Shown here: positions 49,711 to 63,100 of the stretch, one piece after another
Layout: every line of letters starts with the position of its first letter
Numbering within the stretch: position 1 is the first letter of the stretch
NCBI GenBank assembly: GCA_013398275.1
Contig: VZSE01013631.1
Coordinates: 3,070,550-3,134,549 of the forward strand
DNA length: 64,000 bases
Reading direction: 5' to 3'
Origin: Promerops cafer
Lineage: Eukaryota; Chordata; Aves; Passeriformes; Nectariniidae
Translations under genes and position numbers: made by a program
The notes under the pieces: generated by a model
Databases searched by the model: none
What the model was told of the DNA's origin: nothing
The model's input: the letters and a program-made list of their open reading frames with translations, nothing else

Positions 49711-52700
49711 CTAAATTAAAACTGGCTTAAGAAAGCTCTCTCTGCTGAAGGAAAGTAGAAAATCTTGAACCTACCTTCTGTCAGCAAGGCATTAGTCACA
49801 ATTACTGAATATTACAGAAAATATAACAGTGGTATGTCATACCTGGGAAATATTTCATTGTCTGTTTCTCCCATGTGATAATTCACCTAAAGCAATGGCT
49901 GCAGCTACAGAAAGGTTTAAAAAGCAAAATGAACCCAAAGCACCAGCTTGAAGCAGGGGCAGGACTGCTGCTGGCTGGTTCTGCCTGGCTGCTCCAGGTT
50001 ATACCACTGCAGGAGGTTTAGCCTTGGGGTCAAGCTGCAGCACAGGAGATCTTTGGACCTGTGCTGAAGATGGCTAGGAAAAAAGGGGCAAGATTGGGTT
50101 ATTTCAATGTCTGTCCTGAGAGCAATGGACTTGTCATCATGTGGGGCAGGCAGAATTACTATGGCACTGATTGTCTTTGCCCCGAGGGTGGCCAGCAGCA
50201 GCAGCAGCAGCAGAGGGCAGATCTGTGCATGGCAAAGTCTCCCAGAAGGCTCATGCCAGTCTCTGAAGAGATGCAGAACAGGCCTTCACCTCAGCTCCAG
50301 CTGGAGCTGCACCAGCAGCTGTCTCAAAACCACATCAGATTCAACTTTCACTGAAATTTATTTCCTAAATTAGGGGAGAGAGTGCTGGGCATCACCGTGC
50401 TGTTTCTAAAATGGGAGATTAGAAATGTTTTTAGTCTGTCAGGTCTTAGCACAACCTTCATATTATAATCTGGCCCCTACAATTCAAGCCACCACTCCCA
50501 CCATGGTTTCCATAGAAAGGATGGGGGCACAGAGGCAGGCCAGAGCTGTGGAGCACATTTTACCCTAGAAAGAGCCAGAGGATTTGAGGAGTAGGAGGGT
50601 ATTCCCAGAATTGTGCATATCCAGGGACCTTTCAGTGCCACACCAGATGAAGCATCTTTGCCTCTTGTACTGCTAAAGCAATGTCAAAAACAGTGCTCAG
50701 GAGATGTGTCTTCTTCTGCAGCCAGGTGCATCTGCGTCTCTGAAGGATGTGAAGAATGAACACAGAGATTGTGACTTCAAAGAGAAAAGCCCAAAAAGCC
50801 TTTTCAGGCATATATCCCTCCTCAGCACACCAAAACATGACATTTTTTCTTTGTTTGGCTGGTATTTTCCCACCCTTTTTTCATTTAAATTGTTCTGCTT
50901 TACAGGATACATGTCCTCAATCAGTTATGCCACATGTCTGCTGCTAAATGCATTAGGAGGCTCATTGTGTTTGGTCATGCCTCCAGCAAGGATAAAGAGC
51001 TAAAAAAATCATATATTCCACTCAGCCTCTGACATGTGTGGACACTAGATGTTCCACAGAAACAGGGTATAAGCTATTTTCAGATTATAAATCAGATGTC
51101 CATAGTCTACTATTAAAACCCCCTCTGTTATTAATTTATTAGGTGCTATTAGTACGCAGTGACACATTTTCATTACTAAGCACCACTAGAAGTAAGAACT
51201 TGTACTAATTATCTGCATTATCATTGTAATCTGTGAAGGCTTTGCAGGTGTATTGGACTTTTCAGCTCTTCCCCACACAGCAGAACCCAAAAAGCCAGTT
51301 GTCCCCTGGATATCTGTTCTGTCACCTACAGCTTTCCAGATGGATAAACCTGGCTCTCCCTCAGTGCACATATCCTCAGTGCACTCATACCATCACAACA
51401 TCCTCAGTTCCACACAAAAGTTAACAGCCCAAAGCACATGCAGAAGGACTGAGAGGAGCAGAATATTCCTGACACAACCCTAGACCTGAAAGATATTCAG
51501 GGGAAGCTCAGCATCACTTCACTGATGACAGAGCCCTCACACAACAAACCAGGGACATCTGCTCTTCTGCAGACCACCAGGCCCACCACCCCTTTCATTG
51601 TCTGGGGCTCAGCAGACATAACAACATTGTGAAAGAGCTCCTATTATATCAGCTCAGTCTTAGCTAACAGATTAATTGCTTGCTTGTATGTCAAGGCTAA
51701 AGAGAAACAGCTGAAACAAGGCCTTGTGCTACTTGGTGCTACATCCATATTTAAATTAAGAAATGCAAAGGCTGTGGACATAGCACTGCAAAAGAAAGGA
51801 AACACCACATCCAAAGAGTAGCCCTGGGCACAAGGCAGGGCATAAACACTCTCAAAAGGTCAGGAGCCACTGATAGTACTTGCAGGGGTTCAGATTCAAA
51901 ATCCAAAGATTTCAGGAGCTGTTGATTTTTTTTTTAACCAGTCAGTTCTTCAGAGATTTTCAGAAGTCAGTAACCTGCCTTAGGCAGTGCACAGTATCTC
52001 ATGCTTCAGAAGCAGCCTGGGGCCAGTGCCCCATAGCTCTGCACTTCACACTTCCAGTAGCCCTGGGGACATGTAATAGCACTGGGTGAGAGCTGCTTTC
52101 AGCATCCCAGCAAGGGGCTCCAGAGTGCCTGAGCCATGTCCACCCATTTCACAGCCTCCTTCTCTGAAGTGCCACATCCAGTGTAGCACCTGGTTTACCC
52201 TTCTGTTTATTTTATAGGTGCTCTTTCCTGGCAAGTACTTCCCCTTCCCATGCATCTCTGCAGAAAATGTACTGCTCCTGCTAGGGCACCTCCTGGGTGT
52301 CCTGGGGGAAAACAGAATGCTTCTAATGAGCTTGATGCATAATTTCCTATCAGATTTATCTAGCAGTGGATCAGTCAATGTTTTAAAATGAGAGAGGAAA
52401 TGCAGACTCTGATCTGGAGATAATAGAGGCAACAAACCTGGAGCACACATCAGCACTGAAGGTTGGAAGGTCTCAGTGGCATCTGGCTCCAGAGAGCAAA
52501 CATTTTTGTCACAAAATTAGCTCATTACCTTTTTTTTAATCCATCAATGCTCTGATTTCTCAGGTGACCCTGGGCAAGGCAGTGCACTAGAATTACTGCT
52601 AGAATGGAAATGATATTGCTCCCCCTTTGCTGCCCCTTTTACGCCACGAGCCCTGTGGGCATGGTGAGGTGCCACAGCAGCTGCCACAGGGACATTTCAC

Positions 52701-52951
52701 ATCTCAAATTGCTCCTTTAAGCATTCATGTAGCACAGTTTTCACAGAGTCAGTATTTACCAACTAGATGCACAAGCAGTTCATTTTCCGTGCATTAGTGT
52801 CACTGCAAGACAGTGATTTACTACCTCAGCGAGGAGATGCTTTCTCTGGGGAAGAAGCTCATTTAACCCTCCCCCAAGCCCTGCCAGATGCCTCTAGTCA
52901 GCATGGGGAAGAGAGTGGTGGTCTGCAGCATCCTGACACCTGGGGGCTGTG
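49711..52951. other. non-coding stretch, no gene recognised
   Basis: Unique sequence. Short open frames near 50061-50373 cross a CAG microsatellite, so they contain glutamine or serine runs that are not evidence for a gene. Confidence 0.5.
50193..50213. repeat. (CAG)7 microsatellite
   Basis: Seven uninterrupted CAG units. In one plus frame they encode a glutamine run inside a 97-codon open frame that has no other recognisable feature. Confidence 0.9.
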
Positions 52952-53262
52952 TGGTGCCTGGCTGCACTGTGCTGCGACTTTATTTTTTTCAGCCCAGGGC
53001 GTCCAGAGAGCTCAGCTTCCTGCACGTGAGCTGAATCTAAGCCAGATACAGAGGAGCTTTGAAACACTGCCTGCTTTTAAAAGGATCACTTCTACAAAAG
53101 GGTCTCACCACTCCAGTGCAGAGCACAAGCTGAGAGACGTTCCTGGTACCTACAGCACGTAGCACACTCATTCTGACCACTGCTTGTATCACAAGACTGA
53201 TGGCCCTTGATCTGAGGAATATTCAAGTGATATATCCTTCATCATGCTTTCCTGGGTGAATT
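52952..53262 (+). repeat. left copy of 311-bp direct duplication flanking an N
   Basis: This is identical by eye to 53264-53574 except for one 15-base block about 25 bases into the unit, which reads GACTTTATTTTTTTC here and AGCACAGGGAGTGCC in the right copy. Both copies are 311 bases long. Everything after the block, including the end CTTTCCTGGGTGAATT, appears the same. The segment matches no interspersed repeat I recognise. Confidence 0.93.
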
Positions 53263-53263
53263 N
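53263..53263. other. single ambiguous base (N), probable assembly join
   Basis: This is the second N of the window. Like the one at 7708, it lies exactly between two direct copies. Confidence 0.8.
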
Positions 53264-53574
53264 TGGTGCCTGGCTGCACTGTGCTGCAGCACAGGGAGTG
53301 CCAGCCCAGGGCGTCCAGAGAGCTCAGCTTCCTGCACGTGAGCTGAATCTAAGCCAGATACAGAGGAGCTTTGAAACACTGCCTGCTTTTAAAAGGATCA
53401 CTTCTACAAAAGGGTCTCACCACTCCAGTGCAGAGCACAAGCTGAGAGACGTTCCTGGTACCTACAGCACGTAGCACACTCATTCTGACCACTGCTTGTA
53501 TCACAAGACTGATGGCCCTTGATCTGAGGAATATTCAAGTGATATATCCTTCATCATGCTTTCCTGGGTGAATT
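53264..53574 (+). repeat. right copy of 311-bp direct duplication
   Basis: This repeats 52952-53262 and then continues into unique sequence (CAGTTTTTTGAGAG). The left copy is preceded by unique sequence (GGGGGCTGTG). A collapse to one copy would therefore give a continuous unique locus. Confidence 0.93.
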
Positions 53575-56500
53575 CAGTTTTTTGAGAGTGCAGAGATCAG
53601 GGTAAGAGCTGGGACAGTGCCCTCACTCTCCCAGAAAACCCCTATGGTCTTGCTGATGAGGTAGCAGACATGCTTGACTTTATTTTTTTTCCATACAGTT
53701 TTCATGTACAGTTTAGCTTATTGGTATTTGGTTGCTTTTCCTTTTGAGGTGTGTTGGTCCTATGGCTGTAAGGTGCCTTCTCTTCTGAGAGGGAGTGAGA
53801 GGAGCAGGCTGGGTTTGGGTATGAATGGAAGGCATGGACTGTGAAAGTCTCCCCAGATGGCAGATTCCCCTGCCCTAACTTTCATTTTCTTTGTTTTGCA
53901 CATACAGGGGAAGAATATTACTTTTGTGGGTGCAGGGTGAGGGATACATCAGCATCTCATTTCTTTTCCTGTCAAACAGAGGAAAGAGCCACATTTTCTA
54001 AAGTGAAAAACATGGAAATGTTCTTAGTCTTCCTCTGAAAGGATCTAGGACAAGACATAAATCTGAGACCTACTGAGAAACAATCTCCATCTGTTTTAAC
54101 AAATTTAATGACTCATTCTTATAAGCTGATAGTGAAATAATGCCTTTTCTTTTTCACAAGGCAGATTCTAAAGACCCAAAGCCAAGCCTGAAAATATCAG
54201 CAACCTAGAATACAAAATGGAGACAATTGGCAGCCCTGCATATAGCTAGCTGGCAACACATCCAAGATGTTTGCCTTCTAATAATAGAAAGCTGTAAGAG
54301 GCATATGGATAAATTGAGCTCTAAGATTTTTGTTTCCTATGTATAAATACACTGAAGTCACAGATGTCTCTGCAGGCTCAATCTGCCAAGACCAAATGCA
54401 AGGAACAGACCCCAAAGACACCAAGAAATGTGGAATAGCAAGCTCCCCATATTGATGAGTTTGCTTCCTTTCTGATAGCTGGGTGTTTAAAAAGCTCTAC
54501 CAACCAATCTGAAACAAACTGACTCATCTATTAAAAAGCCAAATTTCTTCACATTCTCTTTTCTCATTAAGCCAGGGTGTTGGTGCCTGTACTACTGAGG
54601 GAAGACATGTCTTGCCAGGAGCATGTCTGATCATCTCCCAGAGTCATGAGAACATTGTCAACTCTACTAGAAGCCTCTAAGAAAAGGTACAAACATTGTG
54701 AAAACAGCTGTTGTATAAGTAAAATCTGTTTTTTTACATGTGCCTGGTACACTTAGATTAGATCTTTGCCATGTTAACAGAAGCTTTGAGTTCTAAAGAA
54801 TGAAAATGTAATTTTCTTGCGTATCCTGTAAACAGAAATTGTTAAAATTCATGGCATTTGCAGTCTCCAGCACTGCAAGCAACACTTTTACACACCAGAC
54901 CAGCTGGTAACCTGCGAGTCTTATGAGATAATGCCTGTGATTGATACCCATAAAATCTGCAAGGGGAGTCTGTAGGTCCCAGGAGAGCCATAGATTGTCT
55001 ATAGCTTTTACAAGTTCTACTGTAGCAGGAGGCCAAATTTGCAATTGCCAGGAGAGAAATATTTATGGGTCATGAACCTTCAGGCTGAGCCAGGAGAGCC
55101 TTCAGCTATTGCCAGGAGCATATATAAACCCTGCTTTTATGTTACTCATTTGTCCAGACATGGGGAAATTGGATTCATGCCAGTACTGCCAATATCTGCT
55201 GAACTGCTTGTAATTTTTCTTCTTTTGTCATTTCTTTATGATGTATCGGGCAGAGTCTGACAGATTTATTATTAAAGTCATATGGGAGGCAAAATGCTTT
55301 TGCTCACTTTTTCTAGGATCATCAAAGTCTTGTAAAGTCTGGAAACCTCCATGAACAAGTGAGAAAAAGAAGGGACCAGGAAAGTGAAAGGTGGTCAGGC
55401 TAAGTGAAAAGGTATTTCTTACCAAACTATTTTATTTTTTAACTTCTTTGAAATTTGTACTTGTAGAGTGAAGAGAAGGTGGGCTCTCTCTTTTCTCCTA
55501 AGTATTTAGGATTGCATCTTTCCCATTGCTGAGAAGGTGACACCCAATATTCACTAGTTCACTATTCATTAGTTCCTTGCAATAAGCAAAGAAACAAAAA
55601 GCCTTGATATTCCCCATAATTTTAAGAACACTAATTAAATAATTTAAAAGTTCTTTCTAAAATAAGTCACAAAAATAGGCTTCCTACATAAGATTTTTAA
55701 AACACCTTGTTCCTCCTGTAAATCTTTCAGTAATTTATGAAGCCTTTTGAGATCATTTGTATTATATTGCAATAAAAATGGAAGCTATTATGACAGCAGG
55801 TGTCATTTGGTGCAAAGGAACATGTATAATCAGTCATGAAACACCTTCTTACTGGAAGAAGTCAGTCCACAATTAAAGAGCAGGGATAATCTCATCCCTG
55901 ATTGTATTTATGAGGCAGCAACCATCATGACAAGTCATGGCACAATTCAAATCAATTTCCAGATGTCCTTGAACAGACCTCCTTCAAATTTTAAGAATAT
56001 ATTTATTAATAACTGAATCATACAGCAGCAAAGTAGCTGTCAGAAAAGCTTGGCTATTTTTTCTGGTGATATCTGTTTCTCTAATAAAAGATATTACCTC
56101 TTGCTCCGAACTTCTGCATTTTTGAAACCATTCCTAGAACCCATACTACTTTTTTTTTTGTAGGGAGCAGCAAACATAATGCAAACCTTCTCCCAGTTGT
56201 TTTTTGTGGGACTTTTTTGCTGTTTTTCTCAGGCACTGTAATTTGGCATTCAGCGTCTGCTGTGTCTGATAAAACTCCAGGATAAAAATCAAGTCTGCCT
56301 TGTCCACAGCCCCAGCCTGAGATGTATAAAACATTATTTTCCCTCCAGCAGCAACCTCTGCAGATCATTCCTTACCCCAGTGCCTGGGTCTTCTGCAAAG
56401 CCATCTGCTAGTCCTGCAAAAAGATGGGGATTCTGACACTGCTGCGTGAGGGATTGGAGCCTGAATGCAATTAAGTGCCAGTGCCACAGTGTCCCTGTGC

Positions 56501-56773
56501 TTCAGCTGTTCCCACTGGCTGAAAATACTAAAGAAACATGAAAAAGCAGTGCAACCTCGTAGGGGAGGTGCTAGCATCAAGCAAATACCAAGGAGACACA
56601 AGACTCCATTCAATATGCACAGGCAGGGGGATTCTGCTGCCTCTTTGGTCTGCAGGTGGTCTGTGGGTCATACGGCAACACCAGCACAGTGAGACAGGGA
56701 GAGGAGCAAGGGGCCCCCAGCACTTTTCCTTTCCTGGTCTTGCTGCTGACGAGGAGCCCTCCTGTGTTCTCCA
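53575..56773. other. non-coding stretch, no gene recognised
   Basis: AT-rich unique DNA with no recognisable gene. A 15-bp imperfect tandem pair lies at 55548-55577 (TATTCACTAGTTCAC, then TATTCATTAGTTCCT). Confidence 0.5.
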
Positions 56774-56822
56774 TCACAGAATCACAGAATAAGCTGAGTT
56801 GAAAGGGACCCATAAGGAAGGG
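56774..56822 (-). mobile_element. short CR1/SINE-type 3' tail remnant
   Basis: In complement it shows ATCACAGAATCACAGAATAA, then GCTGAGTTGAAAGGGACCCA and TAAGGA. This is the terminal sequence shared by CR1-X-like elements and the tRNA-Ile SINE. Too little remains to decide which. Confidence 0.8.
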
Positions 56823-59164
56823 AGGCAGGTCCTGAGAGAGGTGATGGAGAGACGGCACTAACGTGAAATCCGTGTCTCCTGAAGGAGTCAAATACACTTT
56901 TTTCTATGCCTTTGGTGATCCGTGTATAGAACATTTTCAATTCTATCCAACCTGCCAACAGAATTGGCATGATGGAATGTGAAACTCCTGTTGTTGTTGT
57001 TGTTATTTAATTTAAAGAGGGTTTATGCCAAACATCAGAATCCCCCCATCCTTGTCCTAGGAAGTGTTTTAAGAGCCGTCTCCTCTTCCTGCCACCATTT
57101 GCCTTATCCTTCTGTGATGGGGCTTTCCCACGTGCTCCCTCTCCTTGCCCTCAGCAGCTCAGGCAGGAGATGCTCTGGCTGCTTCCCTTCCTTTCCAGGA
57201 GCTGCTTTTCACAATGTCCATTGCAGCTCTCTCTGAGCAGACTTCTTGTGCAGGAAGAGAGTTCTCCTTGCAAGTGTCAGCACTGAGTCTTATTTGCATT
57301 GAATCCACCTGAAAAATCCCTCACGCTTTGTCCAACAAGAACAGGGCTGCTTTAAGCATTTCAGAAAACGCTTTCCTTGTAGGCATAATGTTATAAGCAA
57401 GCATGAGAGTGGGGACTGTTTCAATCCAGCTTGTTCAGCTGCTGCTGACGGGGCTGACTCCACACACACAAACCCTCCTGGTTGTGCTCCTCCACCGTGT
57501 GGGACAGCACAGAGGGGGACAGCATAGCATGAACCATGGGGACAGCATCCAGACAGCCTCAAATTACATTAAAAACTGGCAATCCTGGAAAGACACACAT
57601 AAGCAACCCACCTCTCTCTCCTGCCAAGGTCCTTTTTAATATATATATGTATAGTTGTATATGTGTGTAATTTTTTGTGTCAGGAAAATAAAGTGTTTTC
57701 AAATTCTATACCCTCCCCTGTGTAAATGATTTCTTTTGCCTTCTCTTTTTCAGTACTAGTAGCAAGAAAATACAGCCCACCTCATCAGCAACAGCTCAGC
57801 AAGGCAGGTCTTCTTTGCTTCAAACCTGCCACTCACACATAATTCAAGCTGCAAGTTTCCAATCCAGGAATATAAAAATGCTGTTTCCACCCACCACATC
57901 ACCCTGCTGTGCAGAAAATCACATGCAAAAACTTCACTTTAGATCTCTTAAGTACATGGCCAACACCCAAGCTGCAAAAATAATCTGATTTTCCCTTATT
58001 CCAGGCTGTCCCAACAGAAAAAAACCAAACGTGAGTCTGTATCAGTAATCATGAGTATTGGCAGGGAAAAAAGCCAAAGGTGGAGCAGAAATGAGCAGTC
58101 TCTTGCCTGAAGCAGGAACAGGCAGCACAGGGGGCAGAAGCCAAGGAAATCCCTGTTGGAGAGCTGGGAGATGTGATCCTATAGCAGAGCCAACTTGGCA
58201 TTGAAAATTAATATGCACTGAGTGCATCAGAAACAACAGGGAAAGATGGAGAAGGGTGCAGGATGGAGGATGTGCCAAAGAGTGCTCTGCAGAGTGCCAC
58301 TAGTCAGGGACAGAGGTGTCAGGGAGCAGAGGAATGGAGGTGGCAGAGGGCTCTGCAGCCCTGGAAGGAGGAGGCTGCAGTCTCATGCCACACCAGGATA
58401 TCACAAACCATTTATCACCTGAAATTCTCTGTATAGTGACCCCCCAAGGCTTCTTACTGAGGCAGATGCTAGACCAATATTAGAAGGAGAAGCTTAGAAG
58501 CTCAGCCTCTGCAGTACTCCCTGAGAAGGTACAAATCCATAGAATATGTGAAACCATCACGACATTAAAAGGAAATCCAAATGTTGTTACAAAGAAATCC
58601 CCATAAATAATCCCAAATTAGAACCTCGGTGTGAAGTTGAAGGTCAGGTGTTTCTCAGCCAGGGCTGGTGAACACAGCTTAGATGATATCAGTCAGTGCT
58701 GGGGGGCTTTATGCTTCAGCTTGCTGCCAAATGTTACAGGGTAGCTGCTGAGTGAACATGGTCACTGGCTTCTCCCGTGACTAGCATAAGTAATGTGACC
58801 AAAAAATGGGCTTTCTAGGGTCATATCTCATAACATGCCAAGAAAACCACATGCAGTTGAAAAGACAGTACTAGAAACTTCCTTAATGGAAAATCCTGTA
58901 TTTATCAGTGATTTAAATTAGATATATGTGCAGGTACCTCTTGGCATTTACTGTAAAGTAAATACTTTTTTCAGTAATGTGACTGATAAAATTGAGAAGC
59001 ACAGGGACTGTCAATTGACTCTGCTCCTTTTTCCCTAGCTATGCTTTTCTGGGCTACTGCTCAACAGCGTAGTAATGAATGCAGTAAATTTGTTTAACTT
59101 GACAGGTAATGTATAAATGAAGAAGTGCCACCCCCTCCAAACACACACATGACAGTTTGCTAAA
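56823..59164. other. non-coding stretch, no gene recognised
   Basis: Unique sequence with a (GTT)5 at 56990-57004 and a short AT repeat near 57639. No exon or repeat end is seen. Confidence 0.5.
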
Positions 59165-59305
59165 CTGTGGAGTAATTTAGGTTGATGGGGCTTGTGGAGG
59201 TCCTCTGATCCACCTCCTACTTGAGCACAGACTCAAATACTTTATCAGTTTTCCAACTTTGTATCCTGAGAGGGGAGAGGACTCTCTCATACTTACAACC
59301 CAAAT
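59165..59305 (-). mobile_element. possible degraded CR1 LINE 3' fragment
   Basis: The complement form TAATTTAGGTTGATGGGGCT, followed by GGAGGTCCTCTGATCCACCT and CCTACTTGAGCACAGACTC, resembles the start of an old CR1 3' region (a GGTTGGA...GGGGCC...GGAGGTCATCTAGTCCAACC...GCTCAA pattern). Divergence is high. Confidence 0.5.
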
Positions 59306-59499
59306 TCTAGAGGGGTGAGGTTTAAATAACCTGTGTCAGTCCTCAGCATTTCCCCTGTTGTCTGACTTAGGCAAAGTCAATGCTTCCTAGTGCTCAGGCA
59401 TTCCCAGAAAGTTTACAGGGAGGATGTTTCCTAAACTATTCAGAAAAGGGGCTGAAATTTCCCAGTGATCTTTGGTGTAGTACATGGTGAAGGATAATA

Positions 59500-60125
59500 A
59501 AGTGGAAAATGTAAATTGATGTAGATAAGCAGAAAGTAATGCACATGGGGGAAAAGTGCTTCTGTTGAAGACAGAGTGGAAAACTCTGAACTAGCTGTTC
59601 AGGAAAGGTCTTGGAGCAAGATAGTTTTTGAAAATGACAGCTCAGTGCTCAGGAGAGGTCAAATGGGAGGTTAGAAATGTAGCTGGGAAAGGCACAGGAA
59701 GGGACATTGTGCTGGCTGTTGGCATACCATGCATGGTACAGCTTTCTTCATTTCAGAAATGAGGGGAAACTGAGAAAGGGACAAAAATAAGGGAGAAGGA
59801 TAGCCAAAGGCTTCTGTGCAAAGAGAGACTGAGCAGACCAGGACCCTTCAGCTAGGAGAAGATGTTGCTGAGAAGCAGATGAGAGAGCTCACAAAATCAT
59901 GAAAGGTGTGGGGACTTTGACAGAAAATTATGTTCACTGCCTCACTGATATAGAAATTACAAAACATCTAGTAAGTTTACCATGTGACAGACTCAAAACA
60001 ATGGGGAGAGGTTCCTTCATGCAATGCATGATAAGCTCTGGAGGTACTTGCTGCAGGCAGTGAGATTTTTCATAGCTCCAAGGAAGATCAAAGCCAAAGA
60101 GACTTTTTTTCAAGGATTAGTAAAT
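59500..60125 (+). mobile_element. ancient, strongly diverged CR1/L3-like LINE fragment
   Basis: The order of blocks follows the C-terminal ORF2 and 3' region of old amniote CR1 lineages. A GCAGAAAGTAATGCACATGG block is followed by an AACTAGCTGTTCAGGAAAGG...TTGGAGCAAGATAGTTTT block, CATGCATGGTACAG, and an AGGAAGGATAGCC-like region. After these come CCCTTCAGCTAGGAGAAGAT, CACAAAATCATGAAAGGTGT and a GGTTCCTTCATGCAATGCAT block. All reading frames are destroyed. It looks older than the other CR1 pieces in the window. Confidence 0.75.
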
Positions 60126-63100
60126 ACAAAGGCATCTCTCCTGGCTCAAGAAATCAACACGGGTCTGTCTTCCTGCTATCCACATCACCACACCTGTGGT
60201 TTGGCCTGTGAATGCTACAATTACACAGTCATGGCTGTGCCTCAGAGCTGTAGGTTCCAAAGGAGAGAAGAGATGTCAGAGAAGATGACTTGCAGGGCCC
60301 AGCATCTGGTTCCACACTATCAGCCCTCTGACAGATAAGCAAAGCTTCAGGCTGGGACAAAACCGGGGGGTGCATATTAACCTGTTCCAGACTTCTGAAG
60401 AAGCAGAGTGCTTGGGGAGCACTGACACCATGATGACCTATTTTTAGTCTGAGCTAGGATCACTCAAGCAGGATTTACTGTATCCTGTACCACAGACTCA
60501 GCTGTGCTGGTCAAACCAGATCTGTGAAGTCACCCGGCTGAACAAAACACGTGTAAAGTCAACATTTCTTTCTGTCAAAAGAAACAAAGAGTTTTCTTAA
60601 ATATGCAACCTTTCATGGATCTTTCCAAGCCACAGAAGCAAAAAACAAGGCAACCACCCTTGAGAGATGAAATTCCTCCAGGTGCAGGCAGCCCCTAACT
60701 GCCCTGCTGCCAAGGGATGAGGAACAGCCCCCTCCTTGCATTACCACTCCTTACTCTTTCTGGTCTACACTGCTGTATTTTCCACACTGCTTTCTACACC
60801 CTTAATGCCCAAGAACACATCTGCCGGTTTTGTTACTCAAAACCAGAGCTGGAAAAAAAGCAAAAAACCTCTTTTATTGAACTGCCTGCTGTTTGATTGA
60901 GAAACATAACACCCTGAGATGAGTTATGGGCTCAATTGTAACTCAGGAAATGTGTGCTCTTGGTGCCAGACTGAGTGTGCATTTGAGTGTGCACAGCACA
61001 TTTGCACAGCTCTCTCAGCACCTGGAGCCTAATTTTTTTGCAGGTCCTCCACCTTGCCTTCCACATGTGGAACAGATGCCCCCCAACTTCCCGCTCCCTA
61101 CAGCCTTCAGAACACAAGAAAACCCAGTCTGACCCAGTTTAAATTTCCATCTCTGTGGTTTGGTTTTCTCAATTATGTAATGGATGGGTTTGAGAGCACT
61201 GGTGCTGTGAATACGAAGCAAACCTTTGAGGCAGCCCCCACAGTTCGTGGCATAGCTGCTGTAACACCGTGTCAATCACTCCAGCTCCGAGCACAAAAGG
61301 CTGCAGTGGCACTGTTAGATTTCAAATAAAGATCATTCATGGGGGAACTGGGTAATTTCTCTGCATGGAGCTGTCTATTTCAGATGCCTGGAAGAGAAAA
61401 TGGAACTCAATATCGTTCATTATGTTTAACTCATCCGATTTTTAAGAGAAGAAATTTGCTTTAAGATGGCTTTAAAGCTCTCCTCTCTGGAGCTCTGGGT
61501 ATTTCAGTCACCTGAGGCTGGGAGGGAAGGGTGTACCATTTGCTTTCCTGCCCTCAATTTCAATTTCATTGCTAAGTGGTGAAATGCAATTAAAAATGTC
61601 TCCATGTGAAGACACTTGCATAGCTGTGAACATCCCTGTGTCACACACAGGTTCAGCACAGATGAGCACAGACCATCTTGCCTCACCCAGGCAAGCTCTG
61701 TAAAAGCTCTCTGCTGAGCCAAGATGATGCTTTATCTGCAAAGGCTGGATTTTCCCCTAACATCTGGCTCCTGACATAACATAAGGTGTTCAGGATTTTT
61801 CTGAAAGGTTTGGTTTACTATATATGCTGCATTTGTAATGACCTCCCCTGGGAATTGTGTCTGATGTCAGACATATATCTCAAATACACAGCTCTGCAAT
61901 AATTTTGCAGTAATCTAATTAATTGCACCTTCCAAGGCAGGGAACCTAAGCGGCTATTGAAAACTTTAATTTATATTAAATCAGTAAAGTTAATTGCCCG
62001 TCCATAACAAATGAAAAAGAAATACATACTTTGGGAGGTGGCCACAGGTCTCCAGTCAATATAAATTGAATGTGTTTCTACGTATTTCAGAGTAAAATTT
62101 TATTTCAGTACTTTATTGAGTATTCTAGGAGTTCCTTGACAACATACTGCTACGAAATCAGGTTAACCACATATTCCTACAGAAGGCACAGGAAGGCCAA
62201 GCTCAATAGAGTCAAAAGGGTGCACATCACCATCCCATGGCAAAGGCACTATTTACTTCTTGGGTTTATAAAAAATAAAGTAATATGGAAAAATAAACAT
62301 AAAATGTATTACATATTTCATTAGTAAGTAAGAATTACTATTATAACCTTTATAACCCAGCTATGTGCATAGAAAAATACATATTGGTTTTTAATTCTCT
62401 ACCATTCCTCACAGTACTGAGACTTTTTGCAGGAATAAGAACAAAACCCCACTCAGCTGAGTATGAACTGGAAGGTCAGGCCAAATTTAAGTGTTACAAG
62501 GTAGTGAATCTCCTGTCACTTTCACTCACAAAAAACTGTCATCTCTGATTTTGGGTGGTTGCAGGAGAACAACCTTACACTCAGGAAATGAACTTGTCAA
62601 AACCTTTTTTGGCTTGAGAGTATCACGAGTCTTGGCTTTTGACCAGATTTTTACTATCCCTTGGGTTTAGCTGAACTGAAAATATTCTTAGAAAAGGAGA
62701 TCATCTGAATCTCTGCAATCATGGGCTCAAGCAAAGCCAGAACATTCAGAGGGAGGCTGAACCAAGATGAGAGAGCAGAGGACTTTGATTTGGGTAAAAA
62801 TGCATTTAACTCAACTATTTGTCACATTTGAGGAAAGAATTAATTGTATTATAATACAACTTCACTATTTGGGAAGGTACACACACTCAGGTAATACAAA
62901 ACTGCATCACAGAACTTTTGTGACAGTGGAACAGCACACATGGAAGCCATGAGGAAGGTGACCTGGGCATACACCAGTGTTTTTGGTGGAACTTGTCTTC
63001 TCTATGTCACTTGGATGCTCAAGCTGTTAAAGTCTGCTTGACGCTACTTACTAAATTCTGCCTTTAAATGAGCACACACAAATAGAGCAGCCAAAGACCA

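Noticed and set aside
50193..50213. Polyglutamine-encoding exon
   Set aside because: A simple CAG microsatellite in a short open frame with no other coding evidence.
52767..53474. Open frames that repeat the same C-terminal protein sequence
   Set aside because: They arise because the 311-bp segment is duplicated around the N at 53263. This is not a repeated protein domain.
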